A DNA stretch of 64,000 bases, from positions 34,555 through 98,554 of the forward strand of contig NZ_MUNS01000040.1 in the NCBI RefSeq assembly GCF_002002705.1. Direction: 5' to 3'. Shown here piece after piece: positions 26,558 to 35,981 of the stretch (position 1 is the first letter of the stretch; the number at the start of each line of letters is the position of its first letter). The stretch is from Polaromonas sp. C04 (GTDB lineage: Bacteria; Pseudomonadota; Gammaproteobacteria; Burkholderiales; Burkholderiaceae_C). Position numbers and translations under genes: made by a program. The notes under the pieces are model-generated. The model saw only the letters and a list, made by a program, of their open reading frames with translations. It did no database searches and was not told where the DNA came from.

Positions 26558-27580
26558 TTATTTGGAAATTAGCCCGGATTTCTGCATAACTTCATGATTG
26601 CTCTTTTCGTCTTGCTCCAAGAATTTGGAAAACTCTTCTTTCACGAGAAAATCATCTTTGTATGCTCCTCGGTTCATGAAATCTTTCCATTCGGGCGTCT
26701 CCCTGATCTTCTTCAGAAGACCGACGTAGTAATCAATTTGCTCAGGCGTTACAGCTTTCGGCATAAAGATACCTCGCAGCATAAGATATTCTGCATTTAT
26801 GCCAACCTCTCGACAAGTTGGAATATCGGACCAAGACATGCCATTCGCAACTGGCTCCTTGAAAGGCATTCGGCTGCTGTCCAACACGCAAAGCGGACGC
26901 GCATCTCCGGACCGCCATGTAGCGATATGCTCGATCGGGTTGTTTACATCTGAATCAATGTGCCCTCCGACCAGCTGAGTAGAAATCTCTCCGCCCCCTT
27001 TGTAGGGAATGAAGGTGAATTTCACCCCTGCGGCAGCCTCGATGATTTTGGTGACAATCTCATCTTCTCGCTTTGCACCCGCGCCGCCCATTTTGAATGT
27101 CTTAGGCGCTGTTGCTTTGACAGCTTTGATGTAATCAGGTGCGGTTTTGTAAGGCGTTTTTGAATTTACCCACAGGACGAATTCATCGCGTGCAAGGAGT
27201 GCGACCGGCGTGACATCCCGCCAGTTGAATGGTAGGTTAGTTGTAAGAGGAACGGTGTAGAGATTCGAAAGCGCAATCATGATCTTATTCGCGTCACCGG
27301 AGCTGTCTTTCAAATCGATAAACCCCTGACCGCCACCACCGCCGTTTTCGATTATTACGATGATTGGCTTATTCGTGAAATGGTGCTTGGACGCGATCCC
27401 CTGAATTTCGCGCGCCATTTGGTCTGCACCACCCCCGGCCCCTCCGGTAACGATGAAAGTTATCGGCTTCGTTGGCTCCCACGCTGCGTAGGCAACCGTG
27501 CTGGCACAAATTAAGCCGGCAACAAGGTATTTGGCGTGCCGCTGCAATTTCGCATATCGGCGAGAGATCGTTTGATTCAT
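26558..27580 (-). CDS. tctC: Bug/TctC-family periplasmic solute receptor
   Basis: A 340-residue receptor. The ATG at 27580 follows AGGAG at eight bases, so I prefer it over the open frame up to 27622. The signal peptide runs to about residue 33 (LVAGLICASTVAYA|AW). The mature protein opens with PTKPITFIVTGGAGGGADQMARE, the ligand-loop signature of Bug proteins, and continues with FKMGGAGAKREDEIV and FIPYKGGGEISTQLVGGHID. It is the extracytoplasmic binding protein for the TctAB pair downstream. The ligand is probably a carboxylate. Confidence 0.92.
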   Translation of the reverse strand: MNQTISRRYAKLQRHAKYLVAGLICASTVAYAAWEPTKPITFIVTGGAGGGADQMAREIQGIASKHHFTNKPIIVIIENGGGGGQGFIDLKDSSGDANKIMIALSNLYTVPLTTNLPFNWRDVTPVALLARDEFVLWVNSKTPYKTAPDYIKAVKATAPKTFKMGGAGAKREDEIVTKIIEAAAGVKFTFIPYKGGGEISTQLVGGHIDSDVNNPIEHIATWRSGDARPLCVLDSSRMPFKEPVANGMSWSDIPTCREVGINAEYLMLRGIFMPKAVTPEQIDYYVGLLKKIRETPEWKDFMNRGAYKDDFLVKEEFSKFLEQDEKSNHEVMQKSGLISK

Positions 27581-27884
27581 TTCCGTTGCTCCTAAAAAAG
27601 GTTTCACGACGAGACAGGGCAAGCTGATTTCTCAAGGCCTGTCCGATTTGAACGGGATTTCATGTGCCCCACGCTTGTGTGGCGATCACTGCCTTTTGAC
27701 AGGCTTCGAGCACAGAAAACGAGCCCGTTTGAAGCCGAATTGCGCGGGTGGCCGGGGAAGTGCGGCCCTGCGCCTGGTTAGCGCTGTGCTGGGAGGAATT
27801 GCATGTTGCGCTCCCATTGGCGATTCCCGCATTGCTGGCTTTAGAGATCATGGCCTGGGTAGTGACGTTGTAAGGCGTGTGAAT
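27581..27884. other. Gap of 304 bases between aminotransferase and receptor genes
   Basis: No gene or RNA is recognisable here. The end nearest the receptor contains its AGGAG ribosome site. A separate promoter for the tctCBA genes could lie here, because the gap is much longer than the others in this block. Confidence 0.5.
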
Positions 27885-29105
27885 TTAGAGGGCCGGATGC
27901 CGTGCAACCGGCCGGGCAGTCGATTGCAGATACTCAATCGCCGCGCGCACGCCGCTACCGCGCACTGGGGCGCCAGCCATCTGGAGCCCCATTTCACAAC
28001 CACTCAAAGTGGCCATCAAGGTGAGATCATTGCAGTCGCCCAGATGGCCAATGCGGAACATCCGGCCTTTGACCTTACCTAAGCCGGCACCCAAAGACAT
28101 GTTGAAGTGCTCATAAATCGCGCGGCGCACTGCATCCGCGTCGACGCCTTCGGGCATCATGACTCCCGTCAATACTGGCGAGTGGAATGCCTCATCGGCA
28201 CACTGAATCTCAAAGCCCCAGGCGCGTACAGCTTGGCGGCAAGCTTCACCGAGCCGCTGGTGACGCGCGAAGACGTCGTCCAAACCCTCCTCGAGAATCA
28301 TGTCGATGGATTCGGCGAGACCATACAGCAGGTTGGTACTTGGTGTGTAGGGCCAGTAGCCGTTGCGGTTCATTTCCACGATCTCGTCCCAGGCCCAGAA
28401 GGCCTTTGGAAGCTTTGCGGTCTTGCTCGCAGCTAGCGCTTTCGGGGACAGTGCATTAAAGCTGATCCCCGGAGGCAGCATCAGCCCCTTCTGCGAGCCG
28501 CTGACGGTCACGTCCACGCCCCATTCATCATGCCGGTAGTCGGCTGACGCCAAACCCGAGATCGTGTCGACCATGAACAACGCCGGGTGCTTGGCCGCGT
28601 CAATCGCACGGCGTACTGCGGCAATGTCTGAAGTGACACCGGTGGATGTTTCGTTGTGTACGACGCAAACGGCCTTGATGCGATGGCCGCCGTCGGCTTT
28701 GAGCCGACGCTCGATCGCATCAGCCTGCACACCGTGACGCCAGCCCTCCATGCCCGCAAGTCCCAGGAACTCAGGCTCCAAACCGAGGCGCTCGGCCATC
28801 TTTTTCCACAATGAAGCAAAGTGACCCGTTTCGTACATCAGCACGGCGTCGCCGGGACTCAAGGTATTGACCAGAGCGGCCTCCCAGGCGCCGGTACCTG
28901 AGGAGGGATAGATCACAACGGGGTGCTGGGTTTTGAAGATCTTGCCGATACCGCTGAGCACCTGGCGCCCCAAGGCACCAAACTCGGGACCACGGTGATC
29001 GATCGTCGGAAAGCTGATGGCGCGCAGGATCCGATCCGGGACGGGGCTCGGCCCCGGGATCTGCAGAAAGTGACGACCCGAAGGATGAAAGTTAAGGTTT
29101 TGCAT
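27885..29105 (-). CDS. Class V PLP-dependent aminotransferase (alanine/serine-glyoxylate type)
   Basis: A 406-residue fold-type I aminotransferase. I take the ATG at 29105; the extra open frame to 29174 lies in the AT-rich intergenic region. Family marks are FLQIPGPSPVPDRIL at the N-terminus, YPSSGTGAWEAALVN, CVVHNETSTGV, MVDTISGLAS (PLP-pyridine Asp180) and SGSQKGLMLPPG with the Schiff-base Lys206, then RIGHLGD at the C-terminus. Such enzymes transfer amino groups between serine/alanine/other amino donors and glyoxylate or pyruvate. It heads the transporter block and is divergent to a GntR regulator, so its substrate is likely produced from the imported compound. Confidence 0.9.
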   Translation of the reverse strand: MQNLNFHPSGRHFLQIPGPSPVPDRILRAISFPTIDHRGPEFGALGRQVLSGIGKIFKTQHPVVIYPSSGTGAWEAALVNTLSPGDAVLMYETGHFASLWKKMAERLGLEPEFLGLAGMEGWRHGVQADAIERRLKADGGHRIKAVCVVHNETSTGVTSDIAAVRRAIDAAKHPALFMVDTISGLASADYRHDEWGVDVTVSGSQKGLMLPPGISFNALSPKALAASKTAKLPKAFWAWDEIVEMNRNGYWPYTPSTNLLYGLAESIDMILEEGLDDVFARHQRLGEACRQAVRAWGFEIQCADEAFHSPVLTGVMMPEGVDADAVRRAIYEHFNMSLGAGLGKVKGRMFRIGHLGDCNDLTLMATLSGCEMGLQMAGAPVRGSGVRAAIEYLQSTARPVARHPAL

Positions 29106-29228
29106 TCGTGTTCCAAGAGTCAGCTGCGACAGTGCAATATACAATATACAAAACGCAATAATAACAATCTTCAAGAGAAGTACAATAAAATTTCGTTAGG
29201 AATAACCCTATATATACAAAATACAGAT
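29106..29228. promoter_or_regulatory. AT-rich divergent control region between aminotransferase and GntR genes
   Basis: This 123-base gap separates two divergent genes and is markedly AT-rich compared with its surroundings. It contains tandem AATATACAATATACAA and, nearer the regulator, TATATATACAAAATAC. These TATACAA-type repeats are plausible sites for the FCD regulator encoded at 29229, which would then control both itself and the transport block. The site assignment is inference. Confidence 0.5.
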
Positions 29229-29906
29229 ATGGAAAAAACCATCACCGCGGGCCTTGAGGTGGCTCGAGACAATTTGCAGCAGCGGGTTGCCGTTCGGCTG
29301 CGTGAGTTGTTGATCCACGGCACCATCGCACCGGGCAGCAAGCTCAATGAGCGGGATCTTTGTGAGCAGCTTGGGGTCTCTCGCACCCCCTTGCGCGAGG
29401 CTGTCCGCCTGCTTGCCGCCGAAGGCCTCGTGTCCCTGGATCCGGGACGGGGCGCCTTCGCGCCGACCCTGTCGGCCGAAGATGTGAAACACACCTTTGA
29501 TGTTCTGGGTGTGCTGGAGGGGATGGCCGCCGAGCGCGCCGCCACTCACATTACCGACGGTGAGTTGGCCGAGATGCGCGCGCTCCAGCTCGAGATGCAA
29601 GCCGCGTTTGAGCGCCGCGACCTGCCAGGCTATTACCGGCTCAACGCGCGCATTCATGATGCGATCAGCGAGGCGGCGCGCAATCCGGTGCTGCGCAACA
29701 CATGGCAGCAGTTGAATGCGCGAATGCATGCATTTCGATTTCGTTCCAATCAGGACGAGACCAAGTGGGCGCGGGCACTTGGCGAACATGCTGCCATGCT
29801 GCAGGCACTGGAAGCTCGTGATGGGACAGCGCTGCGGCAACTTTTGATCGAGCATCTGCAGCGCAAGCGCGATGCCGTACTGGAGCAAATGCGCGTCTCA
29901 AATTGA
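29229..29906 (+). CDS. GntR-family transcriptional regulator, FCD subfamily
   Basis: A 225-residue regulator. The N-terminal winged helix spans about residues 14-80, with LRELLIHGTIAPGSKLNERDL, LGVSRTPLREAVRLLAAEGL and the wing GRGAFAP. The C-terminal all-helical FCD effector domain follows, with metal-ligand-type residues in RLNARIHDAISEAA and GEHAAMLQAL. Divergent placement opposite the aminotransferase/TctCBA block marks it as the local regulator, probably a repressor relieved by the carboxylate substrate. Confidence 0.9.
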   Translation: MEKTITAGLEVARDNLQQRVAVRLRELLIHGTIAPGSKLNERDLCEQLGVSRTPLREAVRLLAAEGLVSLDPGRGAFAPTLSAEDVKHTFDVLGVLEGMAAERAATHITDGELAEMRALQLEMQAAFERRDLPGYYRLNARIHDAISEAARNPVLRNTWQQLNARMHAFRFRSNQDETKWARALGEHAAMLQALEARDGTALRQLLIEHLQRKRDAVLEQMRVSN

Positions 29907-29907
29907 C

Positions 29908-30272
29908 GTAGCCCAGCGTCGAGTGCGATCTTTTGCGGTTGTCGAAAGTGATGCGGGAAATCACCTCGTCCATGGCCTCGCGTCGTGTGGCAAACCTCCT
30001 GCCATACAGCCCTCCGACTCTCAGGCGACCCCGCAGACTCTCAGTGGGCGCGTTGTCCAGACAGTCAGTTGCCCAAGGTTTGCACCCGCACGCCCAGTAC
30101 CTTGGCCGTCACAGGTACCGCCTACCCGCCTTTGACCAGCCGAACCGCCTCAAGCTTGAATTCCAGGGTGTACTTCCCCCGCGCTTGTCCGTCTTTTCTC
30201 TTGCTCATTCCTCCTCTCCAATCGCTGAATTTTCACATCAGCTACGGAGTACGTTTTTCGAGGGCAAGATCA
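29908..30272 (-). pseudogene. IS3-family element remnant, internally deleted
   Basis: On the minus strand, the left terminal sequence TGATCTTGCCCTCGAAAAAC (ending at 30272) is followed by an orfA start (MSKRKDGQARGKYTLEFK) that runs into a stop. Further on come only the C-terminal residues of orfB: DNAPTESLRGRLRVGGLYGR, then ATRREAMDEVISRITFDNRK and RSHSTLGYVNL. The middle of the element is missing. It is related to the remnants at 16743-17276 and 38897-39450 but is not identical to them. Confidence 0.75.
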
Positions 30273-30429
30273 CCACTTAAAAATCGCTCCAGGCGTCCGC
30301 GCCCCAAATGCCTAGAAACATGGGGCTCCTACACCGCACGGGCGCAGCGCGCATTCCAGGGCGCTTCGCGACATCGTTCTCCGACGCGACCTAGAGACTC
30401 GCCTAGAATATTTCGAATACAGAGATGCG

Positions 30430-31203
30430 CTACCGGTCCTGATTGCGATTGATAAGGCGTTGTCGGGCTTGGTCCAGATGGAACTGCATGGCTACCCGGG
30501 CTCGCTCCCCATCTCGGGTGCGAATCGCCTCGACGATGGCGGAATGCTCCTCCAAGACCTTTTGAGCGCGTCTGACAGAGCCGGTCCGAGTTAGGCTGAT
30601 AGTCAATCTCATGAAGCCGCTCAAGGCCTCGTGGATACTCTCAAGCACGCTCAAATAGAAATCGTTACCTGTCGCCTGGGCTACGGCCTTGTGAAATGCC
30701 AGGTCGTCTTCAACGCTCATGAGGCCATTCGACACACCCTCGGCAAAACGTGCGTGCGCGGCATCGATCGCGGCCATTTGTTCAGTGGTCAATCGCTGTG
30801 CCGCTAGCCTGGCCGCGTCCCCTTCAAGAGCGATGCGTACCTCATGGCAGCGCAGATAAGAGGCAACGTTTTCAGCTCCGGCAAAGTTCTGAACGCGATT
30901 GGCTGGCTGGTTGCTGACAAAGGAGCCTAGTCCCTTCTGCGCAGTCACCAAGCCATCTGCACGAAGCCGCTGCAATGCCTCGCGCACGACAGGTCGGGAG
31001 ACCCCAAACCTTGCCGAAATATCGTTTTCGGAGGGAAGCTGATCCCCGACATTTAAACTTCCCGAAGCAATCTGATCGAAGATTTGGCGGTAAAGTTGAT
31101 CGCTGAGTCTGATGCGTTGACCCGGCTCGAGCGGAAGCGGAATGACAACATTAACCCGCTTCGCAAGTTCAAGATTCGCGCTGATCGGTTTACGTCCTGC
31201 CAA
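30430..31203 (-). CDS. GntR-family regulator, FadR/FCD subfamily
   Basis: A 257-residue regulator. The winged helix lies at about residues 32-97 (LYRQIFDQIASGSLNVGDQL, FGVSRPVVREALQRLRADGL, wing KGLGSFVS). The FCD effector domain follows (VRIALEGDAARLAAQR, DLAFHKAVAQATGNDFY, EEHSAIVEAIRTRD), with the His and Asp residues that usually bind a metal and a carboxylate effector. It is on the same strand as the CoA/flavoprotein block and lies 84 bases downstream of the enoyl-CoA hydratase gene, so it may be co-transcribed with the block it controls. Confidence 0.9.
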   Translation of the reverse strand: MAGRKPISANLELAKRVNVVIPLPLEPGQRIRLSDQLYRQIFDQIASGSLNVGDQLPSENDISARFGVSRPVVREALQRLRADGLVTAQKGLGSFVSNQPANRVQNFAGAENVASYLRCHEVRIALEGDAARLAAQRLTTEQMAAIDAAHARFAEGVSNGLMSVEDDLAFHKAVAQATGNDFYLSVLESIHEALSGFMRLTISLTRTGSVRRAQKVLEEHSAIVEAIRTRDGERARVAMQFHLDQARQRLINRNQDR

Positions 31204-31287
31204 TTTATAGTCCTCTAAAGCTATCTTTCAAAGATGGATGATATCGGCTGCCTGGAGGCCAAGCCTTTTTACCGCTCTTCGAAGAGC

Positions 31288-32067
31288 TTAGCCACCTACA
31301 AAATTGGGCTGCCGCTTCTCAAAGAAAGCCTTGATCCCCTCCTGATAGTCGAGTGTTGCCTCCAGCGGTTTGCGAAACTCACCATCAACCCTGAAGGCTT
31401 CATCCAGCGACAGGCCAGCGGTGCTCCGAATGCTTGCCTTGATTGCGGCCTGGGCCAAAGGTGCTATCAGCGCAAGACCTTTGGCGCGCTCGACACACAT
31501 AGTGGAAGCGCATCCTTCTTCGGATTGGGCATCTATCAAGCCAATCGCCAAGGCATGCTGTGCGTCTATGTTTTCGGTATTTAAGAGGAAAGCCTTGGCT
31601 TTTTGGAAACCTATCAGACGCGGCAGGATGACTGCAGCACCAGCTCCCGGGTATGCGCCAAGCCGGGTTTCCGGCCAGCCAAAAATGGACGTTGGATCTG
31701 CTATGCGAAAGTCGCAAGCCAAGGCAAGTTCGAGGCCACCGCCGAGACACCATCCATTGATCGATGCATAAAATATTTTTGAACTGGCAAGAATCGCTTG
31801 ATTGATATTGAAAAGCTTGCGGCTAAGTTGCCATTTTTGATTCGCATCTGCCGCTGCGCGCTCTTTAAGATCCGCTCCGGATGAAAATGCGGCGCTGCCT
31901 GCACCGCGCACGACTACGCTTCGAACCGAGGGGTCAAGGCCGGCTTCTTGAATCGCCTCCAGAAGCGCGTCGGCTACATCTCCCGATAACGCGTTTCGCT
32001 TCTCGGCCCGATTGATCGTGAAGAGGAGCGTAGCATTCTGTCGTTCAACCAACAAGCAGTCGTTCAT
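31288..32067 (-). CDS. Enoyl-CoA hydratase/isomerase-family protein
   Basis: A 259-residue crotonase-fold enzyme. The ATG at 32067 is preceded by AAAGGGA; the frame is open ten codons further. The first oxyanion-hole segment is SSGADLKERA (about residues 62-71) and the second is INGWCLGGGLELALACDFRI (about 103-122). One acidic residue in the GWPETRLGAYPGAGA segment occupies the usual catalytic Glu position, so hydratase activity is plausible. Hydration of an enoyl-CoA made from the CoA-transferase product is the likely role. It directly follows the CoA-transferase gene (16-base gap). Confidence 0.88.
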   Translation of the reverse strand: MNDCLLVERQNATLLFTINRAEKRNALSGDVADALLEAIQEAGLDPSVRSVVVRGAGSAAFSSGADLKERAAADANQKWQLSRKLFNINQAILASSKIFYASINGWCLGGGLELALACDFRIADPTSIFGWPETRLGAYPGAGAAVILPRLIGFQKAKAFLLNTENIDAQHALAIGLIDAQSEEGCASTMCVERAKGLALIAPLAQAAIKASIRSTAGLSLDEAFRVDGEFRKPLEATLDYQEGIKAFFEKRQPNFVGG

Positions 32068-32083
32068 ATTATTCCCTTTCGTG

Positions 32084-33244
32084 CTACGACGCACCATTGA
32101 GCCATGAGTGGATCAAATCTTGCCCGCCTTCGTTAAGCCTTGGCGCAGGACTCCAGCCTTCCGTGATTTTGAAACCGGAGTATTTGACGGCCGATCCCAG
32201 CGACACGTTGCGGCCAGTATCCGCACCTTCGAACTCGACCTTCATTTGTCGGTGCATTACCTGAGGATTCTGAAATACCTGGTCGATTGTTGCTACAGGC
32301 GCACTCGGGACTCCCGCAGCAGACAGCACCTGAACCAGCCAATCAGTGGGATGGGCGCGAGTCAACGCTTCAATCGTGCCGTTGACTAGCTGTCGATGCT
32401 GCAATCGGGCCGGGAGGGTAGAAAAGCTTGGATCTTGGATCAATTCTTCTCGGCCAAGCGCGCAAACCAGCTTTTCGAATAGATTTTGCACGCCCGCACC
32501 AATAACAATCCATCCGTCCGACGTTTCAAACGCTTTGTAGGGAACCAATTGAGGGTGTTCCGAGCCCATCTTTCCTGGGGTGCCAAAACCCAACAGATAT
32601 TCGAAAGCTGCATTGGAGAGAAATGCAACCTGGCTTTCTAACAAGCTCGTCTCGACCCATTGCCCTAGGCCGGTCCTGCCACGCTCCAAGAGCGCCACCA
32701 GAATCGCGGAATAGAGGTTCATTCCGGCGAGCATGTCGATTGCGGATGTTCCCAGCTTCACCGGGCGGCCACCAGGCTCTCCGGTAATGCTCATATAGCC
32801 TCCTAGCGCCTGAATCGTTAGATCAAACGCCCCCTGCTCAGCCATAGGCCCATCCGAGCCAAACCCGGAGATTGATGCATAAATCAACTTGGGGTTGGCG
32901 CTTCTTAATGCCGCGTAGTCGAGGTCAAACCGCTTGAGAACGCCTGGGCGAAAGTTTTCCACCAGAACATCAGCGGTCGCGGCTAACCGGCGCAGCAAAC
33001 GCAGGTCGTCTTCTTTTTTTAAGTCGAGTACCACGGAGTGCTTGTTCCTGTTTGTTGCCAGAAACGTCAGACCCTCCCCGTCCGCGAACGGCGGCCCTTG
33101 AACTCGGGTGGGATCGCCTTGGTCAGGTGGCTCCACCTTTAAAACTTCTGCGCCATGATCCCCCAGGAGCATCGTGCAGTACGGCCCCGCGAGGAATCGG
33201 GTGAGATCGAGGACCTTGAGTCCTTCAAGCGGTCGCTTGTTCAT
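32084..33244 (-). CDS. Family III (CaiB/BaiF) CoA-transferase
   Basis: A 386-residue CoA-transferase. Two ATGs, at 33253 and 33244, are possible; the second has GGAG close by. Both overlap the end of the flavoprotein gene, which stops at 33225. The signature LEGLKVLDLTRFLAGPYCTM is at the N-terminus and the catalytic Asp that forms the acyl-anhydride is D141 in GAFDLTIQALGGY. NRNKHSVVLDLK and VENFRPGVL are further family motifs. It probably moves CoA from succinyl-CoA or a similar donor to a carboxylic acid that then enters the hydratase step. Confidence 0.9.
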   Translation of the reverse strand: MNKRPLEGLKVLDLTRFLAGPYCTMLLGDHGAEVLKVEPPDQGDPTRVQGPPFADGEGLTFLATNRNKHSVVLDLKKEDDLRLLRRLAATADVLVENFRPGVLKRFDLDYAALRSANPKLIYASISGFGSDGPMAEQGAFDLTIQALGGYMSITGEPGGRPVKLGTSAIDMLAGMNLYSAILVALLERGRTGLGQWVETSLLESQVAFLSNAAFEYLLGFGTPGKMGSEHPQLVPYKAFETSDGWIVIGAGVQNLFEKLVCALGREELIQDPSFSTLPARLQHRQLVNGTIEALTRAHPTDWLVQVLSAAGVPSAPVATIDQVFQNPQVMHRQMKVEFEGADTGRNVSLGSAVKYSGFKITEGWSPAPRLNEGGQDLIHSWLNGAS

Positions 33245-34901
33245 ATGCTCCATAGAGGTTGGATGTGGGAACAGACGTAACCAGGCGGCCTTCGGCAACA
33301 AGTCGAACCTCGATTGACCGTCGCCATTCAGAGTCGTTTAATTCTGGGAAATCCGTTCGGAAGTGTGCGCCACGGCTTTCCTGGCGCAGCAACGCACTGT
33401 GCGCGATGGCTAGGCCAACCATGGCTGCGCTGCGGGCAGGTGCCAGAGGATTGAATACCGAACCATTCCATACTGTTGAGATTTCACGGTGAATTGCACT
33501 AATAACCTGGATTGTGCTTTGCAGACCGACATTCGATCTTCGAATGCCAACCCCGGCACTCATGGCTCGTCGGATGGCCGTCAAATAAGTGGCTACCAGA
33601 TCGGGATCGATAGCCGCCGAAGCTGTCAAGTGCGGCCGAGTTGCGTTCAGAAACGTCTCTGCAGTCACTGAGTGATGCTCCGTGGCCGCCTCACGCCCTG
33701 CGACTCTTCCGAAGATGATTGCGTCCGACGCCCCATTACCGGCAATCCGACTCGCCCCGTGTACGCCGCCCGCCGCCTCCCCGCAGACATACAGCCCCGC
33801 AGCGCCAGACCTGCAATGTGCGTCGATCTTGACGCCTCCCATCAGGCTATGCGCCACCGGCTTAACCTGAACGGCCTGCCTGGCGGGATCGATGCCCGCA
33901 CCGACCAATCGCCGGTAGTGAGTAACGTAGCTCCGCAGGCAATCTTCACGCAGATGGGTCGCATCGAACCATACGGCGCCTTCGTCGGTACCACGCCCTT
34001 CATCGATTTCACTCTGGATGCAAAGCGCCATGCGAGCTTTCTCGATTTGCTTTTCACACGCTCCAGGGTTGTACCTGCACATGAACCGCTCCCCAAGGGA
34101 GTTGACCAGGGTGGCGCCATCGCCCAGCATTGCTGTTGGCATCTCCATTCCACGCACCGAGGTCGGCGCAGCAACCACCGTCGGCTCAAACTGCACGAAT
34201 TCCATGTCAACCAGTCCACCCCCCACATCGAGCGCCAAGGCATAGGAGTCACCGACAATATCTGACGGATAGGTCGAGTCGCCATACAGGCCACCGATAC
34301 CACCAAGCGCAAGAACCGTGCTTGAGGCTCCGAAGCCGGACAGCTTTCCGGTATGTTGATTCAATGCAATTGCGCCTATGACGCGATCCTCGCTGCGCAC
34401 GAGTGATAACACCTTCAAGCCGAGACGCCGTTCGATACCCAATTCAGCTGCGCGGTTGACGAGTGCCTTGTGAATCGCGGCCCCGGTGCCTGCCCTTACG
34501 TAAACTGAACGAGGGAACTTGGAGCCGGACAGATGCCTCAGGGCGGGTTCGCCGCCCAACATCTCGAATGGCACGCCAAGATCACGGAGGTCGGTGTACG
34601 CCTGCTCTGCTTCCAGGGCCAACACATTAATCAAGTCGGACTTTCCGAGGTGATACCCGCCTTCGGCGGTATCAGCGGCGAACTGAGCCGCGGAGTCCCC
34701 CACTCCTGTTCCCAAAGGTACATTGAAACCCAGGATATAGGGGGACGCCCCCTTGGCGTGGCCGACAAGCGTGACTCGGGCACCGATTCTTGCCGCCGCA
34801 ATCGTTGCCTGATATGCTGCAACGCCTGCTCCAAGCACCAGCACGTCGCATGCTTCAAACGCCAGCTCGTGCGGGGTCAACGGATAAGGTCTGTCAGTCA
34901 A
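33225..34901 (-). CDS. Fumarate reductase/succinate dehydrogenase-type flavoprotein
   Basis: A 558-residue FAD protein of the FRD/SDH flavoprotein and L-aspartate oxidase superfamily. The dinucleotide fold opens with VLVLGAGVAAYQATIAAAR (GxGxxxxQ variant, about residues 21-39). Conserved parts include VLALGGIGGLYG, QFEPTVV, LYVCGEAAGGVHGASRIAGN (FAD ribityl site, about 368-387) and a C-terminal helical domain. No partner iron-sulfur subunit is encoded nearby, so it may be a soluble oxidase or reductase acting on an enoate or dicarboxylate. It overlaps both neighbours (8 bases with the receptor gene, about 20 with the CoA-transferase gene), which implies tight translational coupling. Confidence 0.87.
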   Translation of the reverse strand: MTDRPYPLTPHELAFEACDVLVLGAGVAAYQATIAAARIGARVTLVGHAKGASPYILGFNVPLGTGVGDSAAQFAADTAEGGYHLGKSDLINVLALEAEQAYTDLRDLGVPFEMLGGEPALRHLSGSKFPRSVYVRAGTGAAIHKALVNRAAELGIERRLGLKVLSLVRSEDRVIGAIALNQHTGKLSGFGASSTVLALGGIGGLYGDSTYPSDIVGDSYALALDVGGGLVDMEFVQFEPTVVAAPTSVRGMEMPTAMLGDGATLVNSLGERFMCRYNPGACEKQIEKARMALCIQSEIDEGRGTDEGAVWFDATHLREDCLRSYVTHYRRLVGAGIDPARQAVQVKPVAHSLMGGVKIDAHCRSGAAGLYVCGEAAGGVHGASRIAGNGASDAIIFGRVAGREAATEHHSVTAETFLNATRPHLTASAAIDPDLVATYLTAIRRAMSAGVGIRRSNVGLQSTIQVISAIHREISTVWNGSVFNPLAPARSAAMVGLAIAHSALLRQESRGAHFRTDFPELNDSEWRRSIEVRLVAEGRLVTSVPTSNLYGAYEQATA

Positions 34902-35895
34902 GACGAATGCCCTTGTCGTTGATCACCTTGGCCCAAAGTGCAACTTCAGACTTAAGGATGGCTGCCAGCTCTTCCGGCGTAGATGATTCCGGATCTACAC
35001 CTTGCTTGGAGAAGGTATTGATGAGATCCGGAGACTTGACAGCCGCCACTATTTCCGTGTTAAGCCGTTTTACTATGGCGGGTGGCGTACCAGCAGGTGC
35101 CACGATCGCGAACCGGCCAAGAACGTCAAAATTAGTCTTCAATATTGAGCTCACGGTCGGAGTACTGGGCAACCTTTTCGAAGGTTTAGTCGACGAGATA
35201 GCTAAGGGGCGAAGCTTGCCACTTTTGAAGAGGGGCAGCAATGCAACGATGTTCTCGAACGTGGCATCGACCTGTCCCGCCATCAGATCAGTTAACGCAG
35301 GGGCTCCACCTTTGTAAGGGATGTGCGTGATATCGATGTGAGCGGCGCTCTTAAAGAGTTCCATTGTCAAATGGGTCGCACCACCCTGCCCGCCCGAGGC
35401 GTAGTTCAATGTTCCAGGGTGGCGTTTTGCGTACTCAATGAAGTCTTGGAGCGTCGTGTATTTGCTGTCGGCATTGACGGCAAATACGTACGGCGTGCTG
35501 GCTAGCAACGAAACGGGCGCAAAGTCAGCGATAGGGTCAAAAGGTGGTTTCTGGTACAAAGAGCCACTCGCTGCGTGAGGCAGGGTATTGATGATCAACA
35601 GCGTATACCCGTCCGGGTTCGCCTTTGCCACTGAAGATGTGCCTACCATTCCACCCGCACCCGCACGATTTTCGACTAACACTGGTTGCTTCAGACTCAC
35701 CGCGATCTTCTGCGCCAGCGCTCGAGCCAGCGAGTCGTTCGCCCCGCCCGGAGGATATGGCACGACCAGTTTAATCAGATGACTGGGGTAGGCCTCCTGT
35801 GCTGCGGCCTCCTTGACGCCGCAGAGGGTAAGCGTGGCAACCAAGGCGAGCAGTAAGACGGCTGCATGCGCGAAAGTTTTGGTGATTGTCGTCAT
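34894..35895 (-). CDS. Bug/TctC-family receptor, orphan
   Basis: A 333-residue periplasmic receptor with a signal peptide (LLLALVATLTLCGVKEAAAQ, cleavage about residue 33). The mature part shows IKLVVPYPPGGANDSLAR, VENRAGAGGMVGTSSVAKA, NYASGGQGGATHLTMELFK and HIPYKGGAPALTDLMAGQVD, all typical of Bug proteins. No TctA/TctB pair is in this block; the only one is at 24397-26464. Many Bug receptors in Burkholderiales are orphans, working with distant transporters or as sensors. Confidence 0.93.
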   Translation of the reverse strand: MTTITKTFAHAAVLLLALVATLTLCGVKEAAAQEAYPSHLIKLVVPYPPGGANDSLARALAQKIAVSLKQPVLVENRAGAGGMVGTSSVAKANPDGYTLLIINTLPHAASGSLYQKPPFDPIADFAPVSLLASTPYVFAVNADSKYTTLQDFIEYAKRHPGTLNYASGGQGGATHLTMELFKSAAHIDITHIPYKGGAPALTDLMAGQVDATFENIVALLPLFKSGKLRPLAISSTKPSKRLPSTPTVSSILKTNFDVLGRFAIVAPAGTPPAIVKRLNTEIVAAVKSPDLINTFSKQGVDPESSTPEELAAILKSEVALWAKVINDKGIRLD

Positions 35896-35981
35896 TTAAG
35901 TTGTCTCCAATGGATTTAGAAAAAGTAAGGGGTGGCAATTCCTGATGCAAGACGGATAAGACTTCGCCTCAACCGCCTGCT

